DNA of 64,000 bases from Gnetum montanum (GCA_015680685.1 MNCI01008615.1:1-64000); one strand, 5' to 3'; counted from the stretch's first letter, positions 1 through 12,846 are shown. Made by a program: numbers and translations. Notes: generated from the sequence alone by a model not told the origin.

Positions 1-692
1 CTAAGAGATACAAGCAAGAATATGGGATTGACTATAAAGAAGTCTAATGTATTTGATTACAACCAGACCTGATATAATGCATGCTGTGGGTCTTATTAGC
101 AGATACATGAAGTCTCCAAAGAATATGCCTTTGTTGGCTACTAAAAGAATATTTCATTACTTGTAAGAGATTAAAGATTTTGGGTTGCTTTACAAGAAAG
201 GTAAAAAATATGATTTTGTGGGATTTACTAATAGTAATTATGTAGGAGATCAAGATGATAGGAAGAGCACTTCAAGATTTTTTTTATAATGGTCACAAGG
301 GTTGTTTCATGGTCATCCAAGAAGCAATCAATTGTCACATTGTCAACCATAAAGGCTAAATTTGTTGCTATAGCATCTTGGGCTTGCCAAGCTATTTAGC
401 TAAGAAAAATTCTTAATGAGCTATATTTCAAGTAAGAGGGGCCTGCTACAATTTTCTATGACAACAATTCCACCATAAAATTATCCAAAAATTTTGTGCT
501 ACATGGAAGAAGCAAGCATATTGATGTGAGATTTCACTTCTTGCGTGATCTATGCAATGATGGTGTTATTGATTTGGTTATTTGTAAGAGTGAAGATCAA
601 CTTGTTGATATTCTAACCAAACCTCTCAAGTTATTAACATTCCAGAGGCTAAGAAAGCAACTTGGAGTCTGCATGTTGAATGATTCTTGTTA
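1..692 (+). pseudogene. Ty1/copia reverse transcriptase C-terminus and RNase H (decayed)
   Basis: This is the end of a copia polyprotein that would copy element RNA into DNA. Visible pieces in order are TRPDIMHAVGLISRYM (about 66-113), YDFVGFTNSNYVGDQDDRKS near 210-270, the RNase H end KHIDVRFHFLRDLCNDG (about 508-558), and the usual copia tail with VDILTKPL and FQRLRKQLGV (about 600-672). The frame is broken by several stops, for example after HYL near 160 and after SRFFL near 285, and by frame changes between 290 and 500. Only the last 65 codons are open. A stop at 691 is followed at once by a purine tract and an LTR, the normal order at the 3' end of a copia element. The 5' part lies outside the window. 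Family identity is secure; the element is not functional. Confidence 0.9.
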
Positions 693-720
693 AACTGATA
701 GTTTGCAAACTTTCAATTTA

Positions 721-1087
721 CAGGAGGATGTTAAATGTGTTTAATTGATAAACATGCTTCTTTTGTTTATCCTAGTCTTTAGAAACTATCCTTAGGGATT
801 GAGTTGCTATTTTTTTTCTTTAAAAGTTAAATGGTTAATCATTACAGAAGTTGAAGGGTTTGTTGTTACAAAATTTGAAGGGTTGGTCATTATAAAAGTT
901 TAAGGGTTAGCCATTAATGTATTTGCCTATTTAAAGGTCATTATTAGTTGAATAAACATGTGAAATTCAGTTGGCTTTGTTTGCCCCTATTTTCTTTTTA
1001 TTATTATTATTTTTATCTAAGGTTAGTAGTTCACAACTTCAGAGGTTGACAATATCCTAGCTTTGAATAACTTTGACTGTTCTAACA
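721..1087 (+). repeat. Copia 3' LTR with polypurine tract
   Basis: CAGGAGGA at 721-728 is a polypurine tract 29 bases after the pol stop. The LTR starts at 729 with TGTTA and probably ends at 1087 with TAACA, which forms a short inverted repeat and gives a length of about 360 bp, ordinary for copia. TATTTAAAGG near 929 could be the TATA box. The 5' LTR is outside the window, so the right edge rests only on the terminal inverted repeat and is uncertain. Confidence 0.6.
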
Positions 1088-1435
1088 TTCTTCTTTTGTC
1101 TCATGATAAGAAAACTAGGATTCTCTTTCAATCCAAAAAAATCGAATGAAGTCCAACATAGGTGGTTTGGGAAACTAGAGTGGGTAGAGTAAGCATGTTC
1201 ATCTTTAATTGGGTAATTAATTAATGAAATGTCAAAATAAGGATGGTCTCATGCTAAGTTCAAGAGCCATTGGTGACTTAACCATCTCAAATTTTCTCCT
1301 TCAAAGATATATTTTCAGGTCATGTCTGGTTGGGAGTAGAAGGTTGCTTCTTTGTTCCTTTTTGTTTTTTCTTTGTTTACTTTGGTAGACGCTAACTTCT
1401 AGCTTTGTTTAAGAGAGTTTTCCTTGATTACAATA

Positions 1436-1630
1436 AAATATTTTAATAATCTTAATAGTGAGGGAACTAGTCTTTGTCATAATTATTTTTCGTTAGTTGT
1501 AATAGGTAAGGAAGAGCTTTTTGGTCAAAAGGGCCACTTTAATCAATTTAACCATGAGGGGAGCTATCTTTGTCATGATTGTTTTTCTCTCATTGGAATA
1601 GCTAAGGACTATTTTTGTTGGGAAAGAAAC
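1436..1630 (+). repeat. Two-unit tandem repeat of about 96 bp in unassigned DNA
   Basis: Two diverged units share GAGGGAACTAGTCTTTGTCAT (1459) and GAGGGGAGCTATCTTTGTCAT (1555). They are open in the same frame over about 70 codons with the repeated pattern N-x-EG-x-x-LCH-x-x-FSL. A faint third CTTTGTCATGATAA follows near 1647. The rest of 1088-1790 holds nothing I recognise. The open frame is probably incidental. Confidence 0.5.
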
Positions 1631-1789
1631 TACTAGTTGCCTAGACTTTGTCATGATAAATTACTGTAATGGCCATCTTGAATGAGGGGGCATAGCCCTA
1701 TTTATACTTGAGGAGAGGGAAGAGCTTTTGCTAAGATTATCATGCTTACTCCAGGAGTTAAACCTCATATTTTTGATAATGTCAAATTT

Positions 1790-2430
1790 TAGTTACAACA
1801 TCATGTACTTGAACACATTTCCATGAACAATAATAAAGATGAGATTATTGACATTCATTATAGCACTTAGAATAGACTAATATTTCTTACTTTCACTTTG
1901 TTCTTAATGTAGTTTATGTTCTTCTCTTAAGTAATTAATACATTTAATAATGAATAGATAAGTATGACTACTTTGAAGATACTGTTTAATGCTTGGTAAT
2001 CCTAGCAGCAACCATTTGGTACACCTAGTAATTATCACTTGGTAACCCAGTAGCATTAGTATGAGTTTAGNGATATTATACAAATACATTTTAATGGCCA
2101 ATCAATGATAAATCATTAAGAAAATAAGATCATACACACTATTTTTAGTGAAAAAAAAATGGCTTCTTCTCACAAGGATGAATCTCCATCATTTACAAGA
2201 GGAACTAATCAACGACATGAGGACCATGAAACACCCCCAAAAAATTNCAGTTAACCATACATAAGTGCCTATAGAAGTGAGAGTTAGGAAAACAATGATC
2301 ATACACTTCCTTAAGTCACAGTCTTTGTCTATAGGCATACTTAGAAGCTAAGTCCATGGAATTCGACTAGATTGCTAGTGCACACTTGTGATTCATATGG
2401 TTGGGTGTAGAGACTACTTATTACTTATCA
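1790..2430 (+). repeat. Family A 5' LTR, truncated at its left end
   Basis: This stretch matches the LTR at 32527-33385 over shared words such as AATAGACTAATATTTCTTAC and GTGATTCATATGGTTGGGTG. The match starts near 1790, so most of U3 is missing. The right end at 2430 (TTATCA) is fixed by the adjoining primer binding site. A 177-base assembly insertion (2071-2247) interrupts it. Confidence 0.75.
2071..2247. other. N-bounded duplicate of 2488-2662 (probable assembly artefact)
   Basis: The 175 bases at 2072-2246 are the same as 2488-2662 as far as I can read and are bracketed by single N bases at 2071 and 2247. They carry the gag start region, which does not belong inside an LTR. The related LTR at 32527-33385 has no such block here. 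This is best read as a contig-end overlap placed twice. Confidence 0.8.
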
Positions 2431-2450
2431 TTGGCTCCATTTCCAGGGAT
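2431..2450 (+). other. Primer binding site of family A (tRNA-Asp type, decayed)
   Basis: TTGGCTCCATTTCCAGGG directly follows the LTR end. It resembles the TGGCGCCGTTGCCGGGG-type site used by many Athila/Tat elements, with CpG positions changed to TpG or CpA. The same position in the complete element at 34681 reads TTGGCATTGTTTCCATGG. Confidence 0.65.
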
Positions 2451-2574
2451 TTGGTTTAGCCAAGTACACTAAGTAGAAAGAGACCATGATATTATACAAA
2501 TACATTTTAATGGCCAATCAATGATAAATCATTAAGAAAATAAGATCATACACACTATTTTTAGTGAAAAAAAA

Positions 2575-3380
2575 ATGGCTTCTTCTCACAAGGATGAATC
2601 TCCATCATTTACAAGAGGAACTAATCAACGACATGAGGACCATGAAACACCCCCAAAAAATTTGTGTTATCTACACCCATCCAAATCCTTACAATTGGAA
2701 TTTCACTTTCATCTTGCATCAAGATGAGCAATTGTGATGGAGGGATATGGAAGGCAAGATTATGTTGCCTTACAATCAATTTTTTCCTTCCATGATAATG
2801 AAAAAGCTCATCAGGCTAAGCATCACTACACTTAACATAGAGTATGAGATTTAGGACCATACTTACTAGGATTATCATCCCACTAATGCCTAGTGAAAGA
2901 AGGATTAGTAGATGAAAGTATGATATGAGGTCTCAAAGAGTAAGAGGGTTCCAAATAAGTTATTCTTGCAATAGCATAAGGAAGGTAAGGACTTTTTTTC
3001 AAGCCAATCCCAATACACAAACTCTCCCCCTTTATATGATGAGAAAATTCTTAACTAAAGGTTGTAGTCAACAATGGATAACCTGGGTGAGGAAAAAAGT
3101 GGTTCACAAGACTAGGGGACCTCAAAAGATAACAACTATAGCCACTTATTGAAAAGAAAGAATAATGATATAAGCACAAAGAGAAAGAAAAGTAAGTTGA
3201 TTAAGGAGGGAACGAAGGAGAGAAACTAGCAGGCATCGTTTTGGTGTTGGTTCTTCTTCTTCCTCACCCTCATCATCATCCTCATCATCTTCATCCTCCA
3301 ACTCTAACAAGAGAAGTAAAGGCTAAGATAGAAGATAGAATAGCCATGATCAATATGGAGATGAATGATGGGATAGGAAT
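2575..3380 (+). pseudogene. Family A gag, N-terminal fragment
   Basis: The ATG at 2575 begins MASSHKDESPSFTRGTN, the counterpart of the gag start MFSSHRTNNASYNEN at 35656 in the complete copy. Stops and frame shifts follow within about 150 bases. Near 3255-3310 a serine-rich tract (runs of TCx codons followed by NSNKRSKG) matches the serine-rich stretch at 35950-35990 of the other copy. The fragment ends where a minus-strand LTR of the same family begins at 3381, so the rest of gag was lost by insertion or rearrangement. Confidence 0.6.
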
Positions 3381-4316
3381 TGATGAACGATAGGTACACC
3401 CTACACCCAACCATACAAATCACAAGTGTTCACACATGATCTAGTTGAATTCTATGGATGGGACTAGTTGTGGCATCTAGATTGTTAAGCATTGATTACA
3501 GGACATTGTCTTCCCACTTGGACTAGTGGTAGATTTGTCATGTGTTGTTTAGTCCAAAGTGAGGCATATGCTAATTGATGTTGTTAGGCCCTGATTACTC
3601 TTAGAGAGAAACATAATTGGAAATGAAATTTAGTCCTAAGTCTAAGTAATGATAGTAATGTAAATCTACTCTAGCTTAGAGTGATAAGCATCCAGTCTTG
3701 GCTTACTAAACATGTCTTAGGCTCATGTAACCATTACTAGGTTATCAAGCATTATGCTACTGGGAAAACCAATCAATAACACTACTAGGATTACCAAACA
3801 ATTATACTTAAATGCTTGAAACTAGTCATACTCATTTTGCTATACTAATGAACAAGAAAAGTAAAATACTTGGAAATGAAAATGATTAAACTAAGAAAAT
3901 AGTAAAAACTATGCTCAATAAAATCATAAAACTAAGTGGATGCTGCAATGATGAAAAGAAATTTTGATCTTTATTTTCAAACATGAATCATGTTCAAGTA
4001 CACTTCACTCAAATAAAGATTCTGTACAAGTGCTCAACACGACACTGTGGGCATTCACTTTATCGCTAAAACTATGAAAGGAAATTGCAAGAATCTACCT
4101 AAGGGTGGAATGAAAGTTCTTTGGATCCATGCACCCAAGTGTTATATTTATAGGTTGCACACATCCTATGATATCAAATCTACTATCATGTAGCTTGTGC
4201 TATGATATTGAATATACAATATCATAGTTACAATATCATTGGTCAAGAAAAATATGACTTTATCAAATAGATGCAACATAGCATCTATGATATCTCAGCC
4301 AACTGATAATTCATCA
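3381..4316 (-). repeat. Family A 3' LTR (minus strand)
   Basis: Read on the minus strand it starts TGATGAATTATCA (4316) and ends at 3381 with TTCATCA, about 936 bp. It matches the LTRs at 34681-35523 and 40982-41977. The TATA box is CTATAAATATAAC at 4153-4141. U3 carries several diverged ATATCATAG/TATGATATC words. The flanking pentamer on the far side is GGAAT (3376-3380); I could not find its partner. Confidence 0.85.
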
Positions 4317-4326
4317 TACCTCCATG
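4317..4326 (-). other. Polypurine tract before the minus-strand LTR
   Basis: On the minus strand CATGGAGGTA abuts the LTR start TGATGA. The same place reads CATGGGGGTA at 40972-40981, CATAAGGGTA at 32517-32526 and CATGGGGGAA at 9541-9532, so four copies agree. Confidence 0.8.
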
Positions 4327-7020
4327 ACTAACTAAAAACTCATCATCAAGTTAATAGGATAGGATTAAGCTTTCTTTACAAAATTAGGAAGGTACAAGAT
4401 TATTGATTGACTCTAAGTACTAACTTTGAGTGCCACAATGGTGTGTACAAAATGACACAGTTACATGACAAAAAAATAAAATAAAACTTGAAGTGGATTA
4501 ATGTAGTTCATATTTCAAGTGGTGGTGACTCTTCCATTAGCTTCTTCCCTTTTTCATTAGGCTTTTGGAAAGTTTCTCCTCTTTTGTCCTGTCTTCTTTT
4601 TCCATATGTCCTCTCTATCGAGTATGGCACAGAAACTCCTTTGATTTTAATTGTTACATTGACCTCTTTATTTTTCTAAAATTGGTATGTTTTTCCTAAG
4701 TACCATTCTCTACTATTGTTTAGTTTGGACCATAATGGAGATGCTTAGAGTTGGATCTTTATAACTTCCATGTTGTGAAGGTCCTCCTTCTAATGGTCTC
4801 TTTGGACCATCTATAATCAATAAGGGTTTGAAATTATTAGCATGTTCCTATCAATTATTAGTACTTTTATACCTTGCTCATACCCTTGGTTAGATCAAGT
4901 TCTTATCATATTATGATTATAGAGTTCAAAAATTTTGGAAAAAAAGGAACCCCTTAAGTGTTATATCTTTTAGTTACTTATGATCTTCTATCATTTTCCT
5001 TACTTTTTATGATCTAAAATAGTTGATATGGTCTATTAGAATTATTATCTAAATATTTCTAGCATTAGTTTGATTGATTAACTTTAAGGTTCTTATTATC
5101 TCCTTGTACTTACCCTTTATAATATCTTTTGGGTGTTAGAAATTTGTGGCTCAAATTTTCAAATTTCCATTCACTTATATCGTGCAATATACCCCCACCC
5201 CTCCACAACTAAGTTGAGTGCTCTAGGATCAAAAGGATTGAAGAATTTTGGAAATTGAAGCTATGAAGGTGAAGTTATGCTCTTTGCAAGCTCGTGTGCA
5301 AGAGAGCTAAGGAAAAAACTGCAAAAGCTCTCTTACTACAAATGAGAGAAATGAAAAATTTCGCTAACTCTCGCACATATATATACTACTTTTATATCCA
5401 GGACATTGGAGATCATACATCATAGGTGGCTATGACATCATAAATTCAACATTACCATTAAAAGCTTCAAATTTTTCAATAATTTTTCTTGGAAAAATTA
5501 AGTCAAATGGAATATTTAAAAGATGTAAATATTATCTAAAGGGTCATGGCCATTAATGATTCACAATTTTTGAAAATTTAGCGTTCAAAGTTCCTAAAAA
5601 AGGAATCTTGGGCAACAAAATTTTATAGTATGGATATGAAATGAAAAATGAATTTCTAATGTACACACAGATTATTAGATGATATGGGAAGTTTAGTAGA
5701 TATTTTGGAAGGAATAAGATGATGTTGAATTTTTTGGCAAGTATGAAATACAAGAATTATTCAAGTGGGCCCTCCCCAAAGTAGGCTCCAACCCTTAATT
5801 CCCTTGTATAACCATGCCTAGAAGTGTTCTTAGGCACTAAAAGAGTTGAATGTAAGACATACCTGTCTAGTAAAACACATATGTTAGTATCACCAGATTG
5901 GAAAAGTAATGCTATATTATACAAAACCACAAGTTATGATTAAATATACAGTGAGGTAAGATGGACTATAAAAAGGATTTTAGAAATCGGAACATGAGGT
6001 ATCTTACCATAAGCATATTGAATCCTTGTGTAATCATTAGTCCTTCTTTACAATATTGAAACCAAGTCCAAACCACTTTCTAGTGGCATTGCACTATTTC
6101 ATCTCTTAGATTTACAACCATAAGACTACCACTATTGTAAGGAGTATTACCACTTGTCTTATTGTCCAAGGGATGATTTTACTCATTGCACATTTTATTT
6201 TTTAGATTTTTGAGAAGCCGCCTACCTTCAAGCATGGGTAACATGCTAGTGGGACTACCAGAAATTTATTCTGTTCTCTTTTATTTTTATATTATGTCAA
6301 CCTTACCAGAGGAATACCTTTAGGCATGGGTAACATGTCCTTCTAGTGACATGTTAAGGCAACACTTATTATACTCTTACTCCCATTTTTCATTACATCT
6401 ATGAGGATATAATAAAATCTTAGCAACATGATAGAACTCACAATAGTAATCCAAAAGAATCCACAAAATCCCTTGATGTCACACCCTTCATATTTCCTCT
6501 TGGTTCTTCACTTTCTGATCTAGACACAATGATCATAAGTTTATTCTTAGTTGTATGATAGAAAGAATATCATTATGGCCATGGTAAGAACCTCTTTTAT
6601 TAGAATGGATGGATGGGTGGTGTGATCTCACTGTATAAATAATCAATCCCTTATGCTTTGATAACATAGAGAAATCTTCACCTTCTTGGGACTACATCTT
6701 TCTTTATTTAACATGTTTCATTCAAAACTAATAGAAATATGTGCATGTAGCATGTAAACAGAGTGTGAAAAACTATAAAAAAAATACTAAGAATGAAAAA
6801 TATTAAAAAGAATTAGAAGATATCAATTGCAAATTGTTTAAGAAATGGAAAAGTATAAAAGAATGAAAAGATATTAAAGAATGTGGAAATTGGTAAGAAA
6901 TGTGAAAAGGTGTAACAAAAAAAATTAAAAATTAAAAATAAATTACAAAATAAAAAATTTGAAAAATGCTTATTAATTCCTAGATCATGATAGGTATCTC
7001 CCCAAAACTAAACTCATGGG
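4327..7020 (-). other. Family A gag-to-LTR spacer with accessory ORF remnant (minus strand)
   Basis: This is non-coding on both strands and matches 38300-40970 in the opposite orientation over its length. Shared words include CACTAGAAGGACATGTTACCC and CCCATGCCTAAAGG. A TATA-like GGATATAAAAGTAGTATATA lies at 5399-5380 (minus). About 4440-4800 aligns with the end of the accessory ORF near 9750-9850, so most of that ORF is deleted here. The short open frames at 4488-4679 (+) and 5553-5753 (-) have no recognisable product. Confidence 0.6.
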
Positions 7021-9253
7021 TGAGTGTTTAGAAAATGGACCCTAGTTCCCCTTAGTCATATACCTGAGATTTCTCACTTACCATCCTTAATGACTTAATT
7101 TTTTGTTATCATCCCCATGTAATCTTAATTATAATTGAAATTTGATCATATTAGTCCTTAGTTACTCTTTTTATTGGTGTATGATTGTGGTTTTAGTATT
7201 TTTATTTGTACATTCTTAGTTGGGATCATTTTCTTAGAATGGGGTTTAATAAGTGGTTTAGATGTTTCCATGCATGTTTTGGATAATTGAAAGTTCTTAG
7301 TTTTTGTTCACTAGGTGTCTTTTGGATTAGTGGCCCCTACTCTCTCACGTGCACACACTTATTTTTCATATTTTTTATGGACTAGTGTAATGATTGTGTT
7401 GACATTCTAGAAGGTTGGTCCACAACTGCATCTTTTTCAGTAGCAATGCATGAAATTGCCTATCTCTCCACAGTGATAGGTTCATCTATTATGTTTTACA
7501 TTAGAGTAGTAATGTGTGTTGGATCTTGCATTATATTGGCAGACATTTTTTTGTTGAGGAAGATGTTGTACTTGGAGGGCCTTGTGTTGATTTTGATGAG
7601 CCAGTAGGTTTATGAGTTTTGTGCCCACATGTGGAAACTATCCTAAATAAAGGACATTTTTGAGAATTTTATTGAGATCTACTAGCATTATCATTCACTT
7701 ATATGTTCATAGCACAAGTTTCATTCTTCCATTGATGCTGTGGTGCCAATCCTCATTGTGTTGTTGGTGGTGACATATGATGGAGGAAAGTATGAGAATA
7801 TTGAGATTGTCACAGAGGATAAGAGGCTTGAGATGGTGATCCCATAAGGGATGTTATGGGTCAATGATATTCGGGAGTGGTAGTAGTGATTTGAGGTAGA
7901 GGAAGTAGAACCATTTGGAGAAAAAAATTGTTGAATATAGTAGTCATACAAGTCAAACTGGCAATGAGGGTATTGTTGGTTTGTTAATGGCATCCCCCAC
8001 AACTATGGGTTTTGCCATTGCAGTTGATAGTGATTTTGAGGCTGATAATAAGTCCCACTAGAATAGTACAATTGGTAATTTCCTATAATTATCTATAATT
8101 ACCTTGTGAAAAAGGTAATTTCCTAGGCATTTGCTTTTGTACGAACTTGGGATTCAAAGAAAAAGTCCAATACTCATGTAGATGTAACATGACTGTACAA
8201 TAGTCCTTTGGATGGTCATATAAGTAGATGGTGCATCCATCATCCTCTTCTATGTTGAGTCTATAGCCTCTTCTTCTACAACAATTTTTCCTTTTTCTCG
8301 ATAAGTGTTCCTACCTATTTCATTGGTCTTTTTCCTCTTCTTGTGTTGATCACTTGATTCTTTCTACGCTACCTTCTCCCCTATAATTTCCAAGTAGGTT
8401 GTAACTTTTTTGGTCATCAACTTTGACATCTTATCTACCCTTTCTTCAATCTTAGCAATAGCTTTTTGTATTGGCAAGGTCTACTGTGAAATCAATTCAT
8501 TGAGAGCTTCCTCTTTTTCCTTATCATACATATAGATCCCTTTCTTTTGAAGAGTTAGATCCTAGTTATACTCCTATACATTCTCTTGTTTACATAGCTG
8601 TCCTTCTTCTTTTACCACTTGCTTAACTAGCCTTTGTATTTTATGGGATTTTCATTTAGATAATCTTCCTTGAGAATAAATCCAAAGGGTCTTTCTCATT
8701 GGGGTACGAAGCCCATCTATGATGTGAAGAAGCTATTCTTTTTTAGAAAAATCATGACCTAAACATCTATGTAGTAGAGAATAGTATCTATCCAAAGCCA
8801 CATCCAAGGATGCATGTTGTTCTTAAGTCCATTCTTGGATTTTTTTTCTTAAGTTCAACACTCTCACATAGGTTTGGTATTTTTTGTTGAAATGTTCCAT
8901 CATTGTGCACTATCGATGGATTGAATCTAGTTCCAATGATCTATACCAACTTTAGGCTTCGTCAACAAGTATCCTAGGAAAGAATGTAAGCTCTTGCCAC
9001 TTACTCTCAATGTTCTATAAGGAGCATGCATCATGGAAGGCTTGTAAGTGATGTTGTGGATTAGAGTTATAGCCTCCTACAAATTTAGGAATGTTATTCA
9101 TATCAAGCCTTTTAATGTGACTTTCCCTTTGATGCCTATGGGCTATTTTAATTGCCTCCATTATCTGCATCATGCTCTTAGTAGCCATCAATGGTTCATC
9201 ATCATCAAACATGTCATGGTGATGCCTTATATTTTTATTTATCTAATTATGAT
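7021..9253 (-). pseudogene. Family A gag (minus strand), 5'-truncated
   Basis: This would encode the capsid/nucleocapsid precursor. The clearest part is 9212-9015, with MFDDDEPLMATKSMMQIMEA and then RLDMNNIPKFVGGYNSNPQH, a typical gag entry (small globular domain, Y-N-x-x-P-Q). It aligns with 36130-36300 on the plus strand. The C-terminal, Tyr/Ser/Pro-rich part is open at 8002-7721 and aligns with 37315-37600. Many stops separate these pieces. The 5' end is fused directly to an LTR end at 9254 without a primer site or start codon, so this copy lost the start of gag. Confidence 0.75.
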
Positions 9254-9531
9254 TGATGAGTAGTGAGGTACTCCTACACTCAACCATATGAATCACAAGT
9301 GTTCACCCATGATCTAGTTGAAGTCTGTGGATGGGACTAGTTGTGGCATCTAGATTGTTATGCTCTAATCATAGTTCATTGTCTTCCCACTTGGACTAGT
9401 TGTAGCTTTGTCATGTATGGTTTAGTCCAAAGTGAGGCATATGATGTTGTTCCTAATTCTATACTACTAATGACATCAAGACCTCAACATTGCACATTCA
9501 ACGTCAGGGCCTATCAAATCACAACTCATCA
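9254..9531 (-). repeat. Family A LTR with large internal deletion (minus strand)
   Basis: It starts TGATGAGTTGTGATTTGATAG at 9531 and reaches the conserved end near 9254, only 278 bp against 840-1000 bp in the other copies. The missing part includes the TATA box and most of U3/R. One side has a polypurine tract (CATGGGGGAA, 9541-9532, minus). The other side runs straight into gag rather than a primer site. Confidence 0.8.
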
Positions 9532-9559
9532 TTCCCCCATGATTGAATGAAAACTCATC

Positions 9560-12530
9560 CTCAAGTTAAACAAAAGTAAGAAACAAGTTCTTTACAAAAT
9601 ATTGGGTAGGTATGGGATTATTGACTAACACAAACAAGGGACAAAATAACTAACTCTTTGCATGTCGTAGTGGTGTAGTACAAAAATGGAACACATTATT
9701 ATAAAATAAGACAAAACAAAATAATATTGGAAAACTCATGTGGTGCCTAAAGGTTGTGGCTCTTCCATTGCCCACTTTTCTTTATCATCAGGCTACTGAA
9801 ATTTGTAATGGCTAAGGCCTACAATTTTTCCTCCTCTATCCTTGGGTCATGCACTATCTAGGATGCTATGTTAATGTGTGCTAGCATTGGTACATCTAAA
9901 GGACATGGAAGTTGCAAAAACATTTGATATTCCTTGATGTACCATGCCATAAATTGTTGTCATTCCTTCTCAAAAATGCTAGCTTTTTCCCTTAGCTCAT
10001 GATAATCTATCAATCTTTGAGCTAGGTTTGAGGCTACATCTTTCTATCCTTGGTAGCTATTTTTGACCACCTGTAATTTTGAGTTTGCCACTTGTAACTT
10101 TTGCAAAGCATCCTTCCGATCTGCAAACTCTTTTTCATATAGTGTATAGGTGGTCACCACTTACTTCTTCAACTTTCTTTGGGAATGACCTATTGTTAAC
10201 ATGGCAAGGTTGGCATATCTGAGGTTAGCCAATGCCATGTATTATTTCAAATCTTCTATCTACAGGTCCTTATTTTCAACTTCCACTTGTTGGACCATGG
10301 CATAACTATCTAAAATGGCCTACCATTCAAAATTTTGTTTTCTAAGAAGCTAATGTGGGCCTTAGCCATCTTGATTTTCTTCTCATTAATTTCCTTATAC
10401 ACTCCAACCTAGTAATAGAAGTGTTCTTTTAACTTCTTATGGTTCTTGGCCTCGTTCTACCATGTGCTAATCCCAATTGTTATCTTTTGATGAATAGTGC
10501 ATACCTCCTTCATAGAGAAGGTGCTATTTTCTCGAGCCAATCTACTCATATCTTGGTTGACCCTTACTAGTTATTTCCTCAATTGGTGGACACTCTCTTC
10601 AAATATTTTCTTTTACTTTATCACTGTGGTCAATCATACATCCTCTTTAGTGAGCTACTTATTTTCTTCTTGAATAGCATTCAATGCCTTTTTATGTGCA
10701 TGAGTTCATGCATCTACAATGGAGGCATTCTAGAGTGCCATCTTCTTTGCTTACTCTACAACTGCTCTCTCCTTTGCCAACTTGGTAAGCTCCTCTATCT
10801 AGAACTATTCCAGTTGGTCTAGTATGACAAAACGGGTAGGATCCCATCGTTCAGCTTGAAGGGCAGCCAACTCTTCTTGCAATCTTTTCACCTCAGCATC
10901 TACATGATCTGCCCTAACTTCTATCATAACCAAATTTCCTTTTGTAGTGATGAGGTCCAATTGTGCCATAGTGAAATCACTAGGAATGTTGAACAAAGTG
11001 ATCATCACTTGATCTTTCTGTAGCAAATGATCAAGTACATCCTCATGCACTACAGAAGTCATTGAGATCTTAGCCAACATTTGTGCATCTTTTGTCCCTA
11101 CCAGATATGTTAGAGGCATAACAAGAACATTGAATGATTCTTTGGTGTGATCAATGATTACCTCTACTATGCCTACTACATCATTGTGTTGTAACACCAT
11201 GACTGTGGCACCTTCTCCTATTTCCAATGTGACTTGAAAGGATGCAATATTCCCAGAGATCTAGTGTAACCATTGGGATCCCCCCTGCTCTTGACTGAAT
11301 TGAGATATTCCCCTTTGTTGAATTGGCTAATATGGTGGACTATACAACATCATTCATAACCTAGAAAATATTGGCATCATTCCTACTCCCCCAGCTAACA
11401 ATCTTAGCTATTTTTTGCATATGGCTCATCGATGTTCTATAATCTTACAATGGTGGCAATGGAGGTTGTGCTTGTGGGTGCTACTCAGGCTCTTATTACA
11501 TTTCAATTCTTAGTTTTGCCTTTTTTTCAACTTCTTCCTCATTACCATAATCTTTTCTTGGTGTGACAATTTTCAGGAGCTCTACAAAGGAGGCATGCTA
11601 AGCCTTCTGAAGGATATCATTGGTATATCCTAAGATTCTTGTGTACTTGCACAACTTTCTAATTAGATAGGGGAATGGAAGTGTTGGTCATCTTAACTTC
11701 ATTTCTTTGAACTGCTATTGAATCTCTATTAAATAGTACTAGGGAAGGTTAACTAAAAATTTTTCCATCAAAATGGTGCTTCCCCTAGGTACATAAGTGG
11801 AAATGCGATTGAGCCCTTTGGTGGGAAACAAGTGGTATGTCCCAATATTGAAGTAGGTTCTCTCTTTCAAATTCATCTCATGGTATGATTTATCTTCTTT
11901 GCCATATGCTTACTTTAGCCATAGTCTATTTATTTCGGAGTCAGATCTAGTGGATAGGTGAGAAGCCTTGGCCCCCTCATTGGATACGTTAAGAGCTGCA
12001 ACTATATCTTTGACTACATAAGATACATTCTCCTTGTAGATATTGATGATGATACCTTCATCCTTATTGTGCTAGAATTAATAAACTTTACCTAGGTACC
12101 ATTGACCACTATCAAATAGGATCAGCCATGATGGGGATGCTTTGAGTTGTGTCCACACCACTTTAGAAGAAAATTCCATGAATGAACTGAAGATCATTTC
12201 CATAATGATCAAAGCCAATGTGGATTTTTTTGATGTGGAAACAAGGCAATTAGGGGGAAATGTGAGATGTTGCCCCTGTTCAGGAGATAGAACTTCTACT
12301 ACCTCTCCTTGGGCCAATTTCTTGGTAGTAGGGGCCTCTTGATGGATACTGAAAGATTGGGCCTCTTATTTAGCATGTTCCACTTGTTCTCCTTACTAGC
12401 CACAACCACCACATGGATGATCAATGGCTCTTTGTGAGGGTTCACCCTGAGCATCTCTTTTTGGAACCCTCTACAATCAAGCAAAAACCAAGTGTTACCA
12501 AGGTTATGTTTATTATCCATAATCAATTTG
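9560..12530 (-). pseudogene. Family A accessory ORF, long coiled-coil protein (minus strand, decayed)
   Basis: This is a retroelement-borne extra ORF of unknown function at the 3' side of the element. The reading begins near 12530, and open pieces lie at 12526-12299, 12317-12078 and 11227-10805. The 140-residue piece ends in a heptad-rich stretch (AEVKRLQEELAALQAER). Downstream, to about 9800, interrupted frames continue as Lys/Glu/Leu-rich coiled coil. It aligns with 29890-32300 on the plus strand: the N-terminal part near 11990-11700 matches 29910-30266, and the C-terminal part near 9900 matches 32040-32230. It precedes a polypurine tract and LTR. This is not a recognisable env. The function is unknown; that it was once a protein rests on two diverged copies aligning as protein. 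Confidence 0.6.
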
Positions 12531-12846
12531 TACCTTACTCATAATTTTGATTCATTAATCTCATTATGCATCTAATTGCAGGGTTAATAAAAATTTCAAG
12601 AAAAAATCCCCCAAAAAGTGACTATCTCTTTCTATCCCCCATCACAACTAGTTCCTTTTTCATTATATGTGGCTTAAAATAATGGTTATAGGCCCAAGGG
12701 TTAGAAAAATTGGACATCTGGAATTATCATTAATGATTTTTCATTATAACTCATAGGGTTCTTAACATCCTTACCTATAGAATACCTTCCAAGTGATAGC
12801 AAATTTTAACAAATTAGCATAAGGTTTGCATGCAACCATTGTTGTG

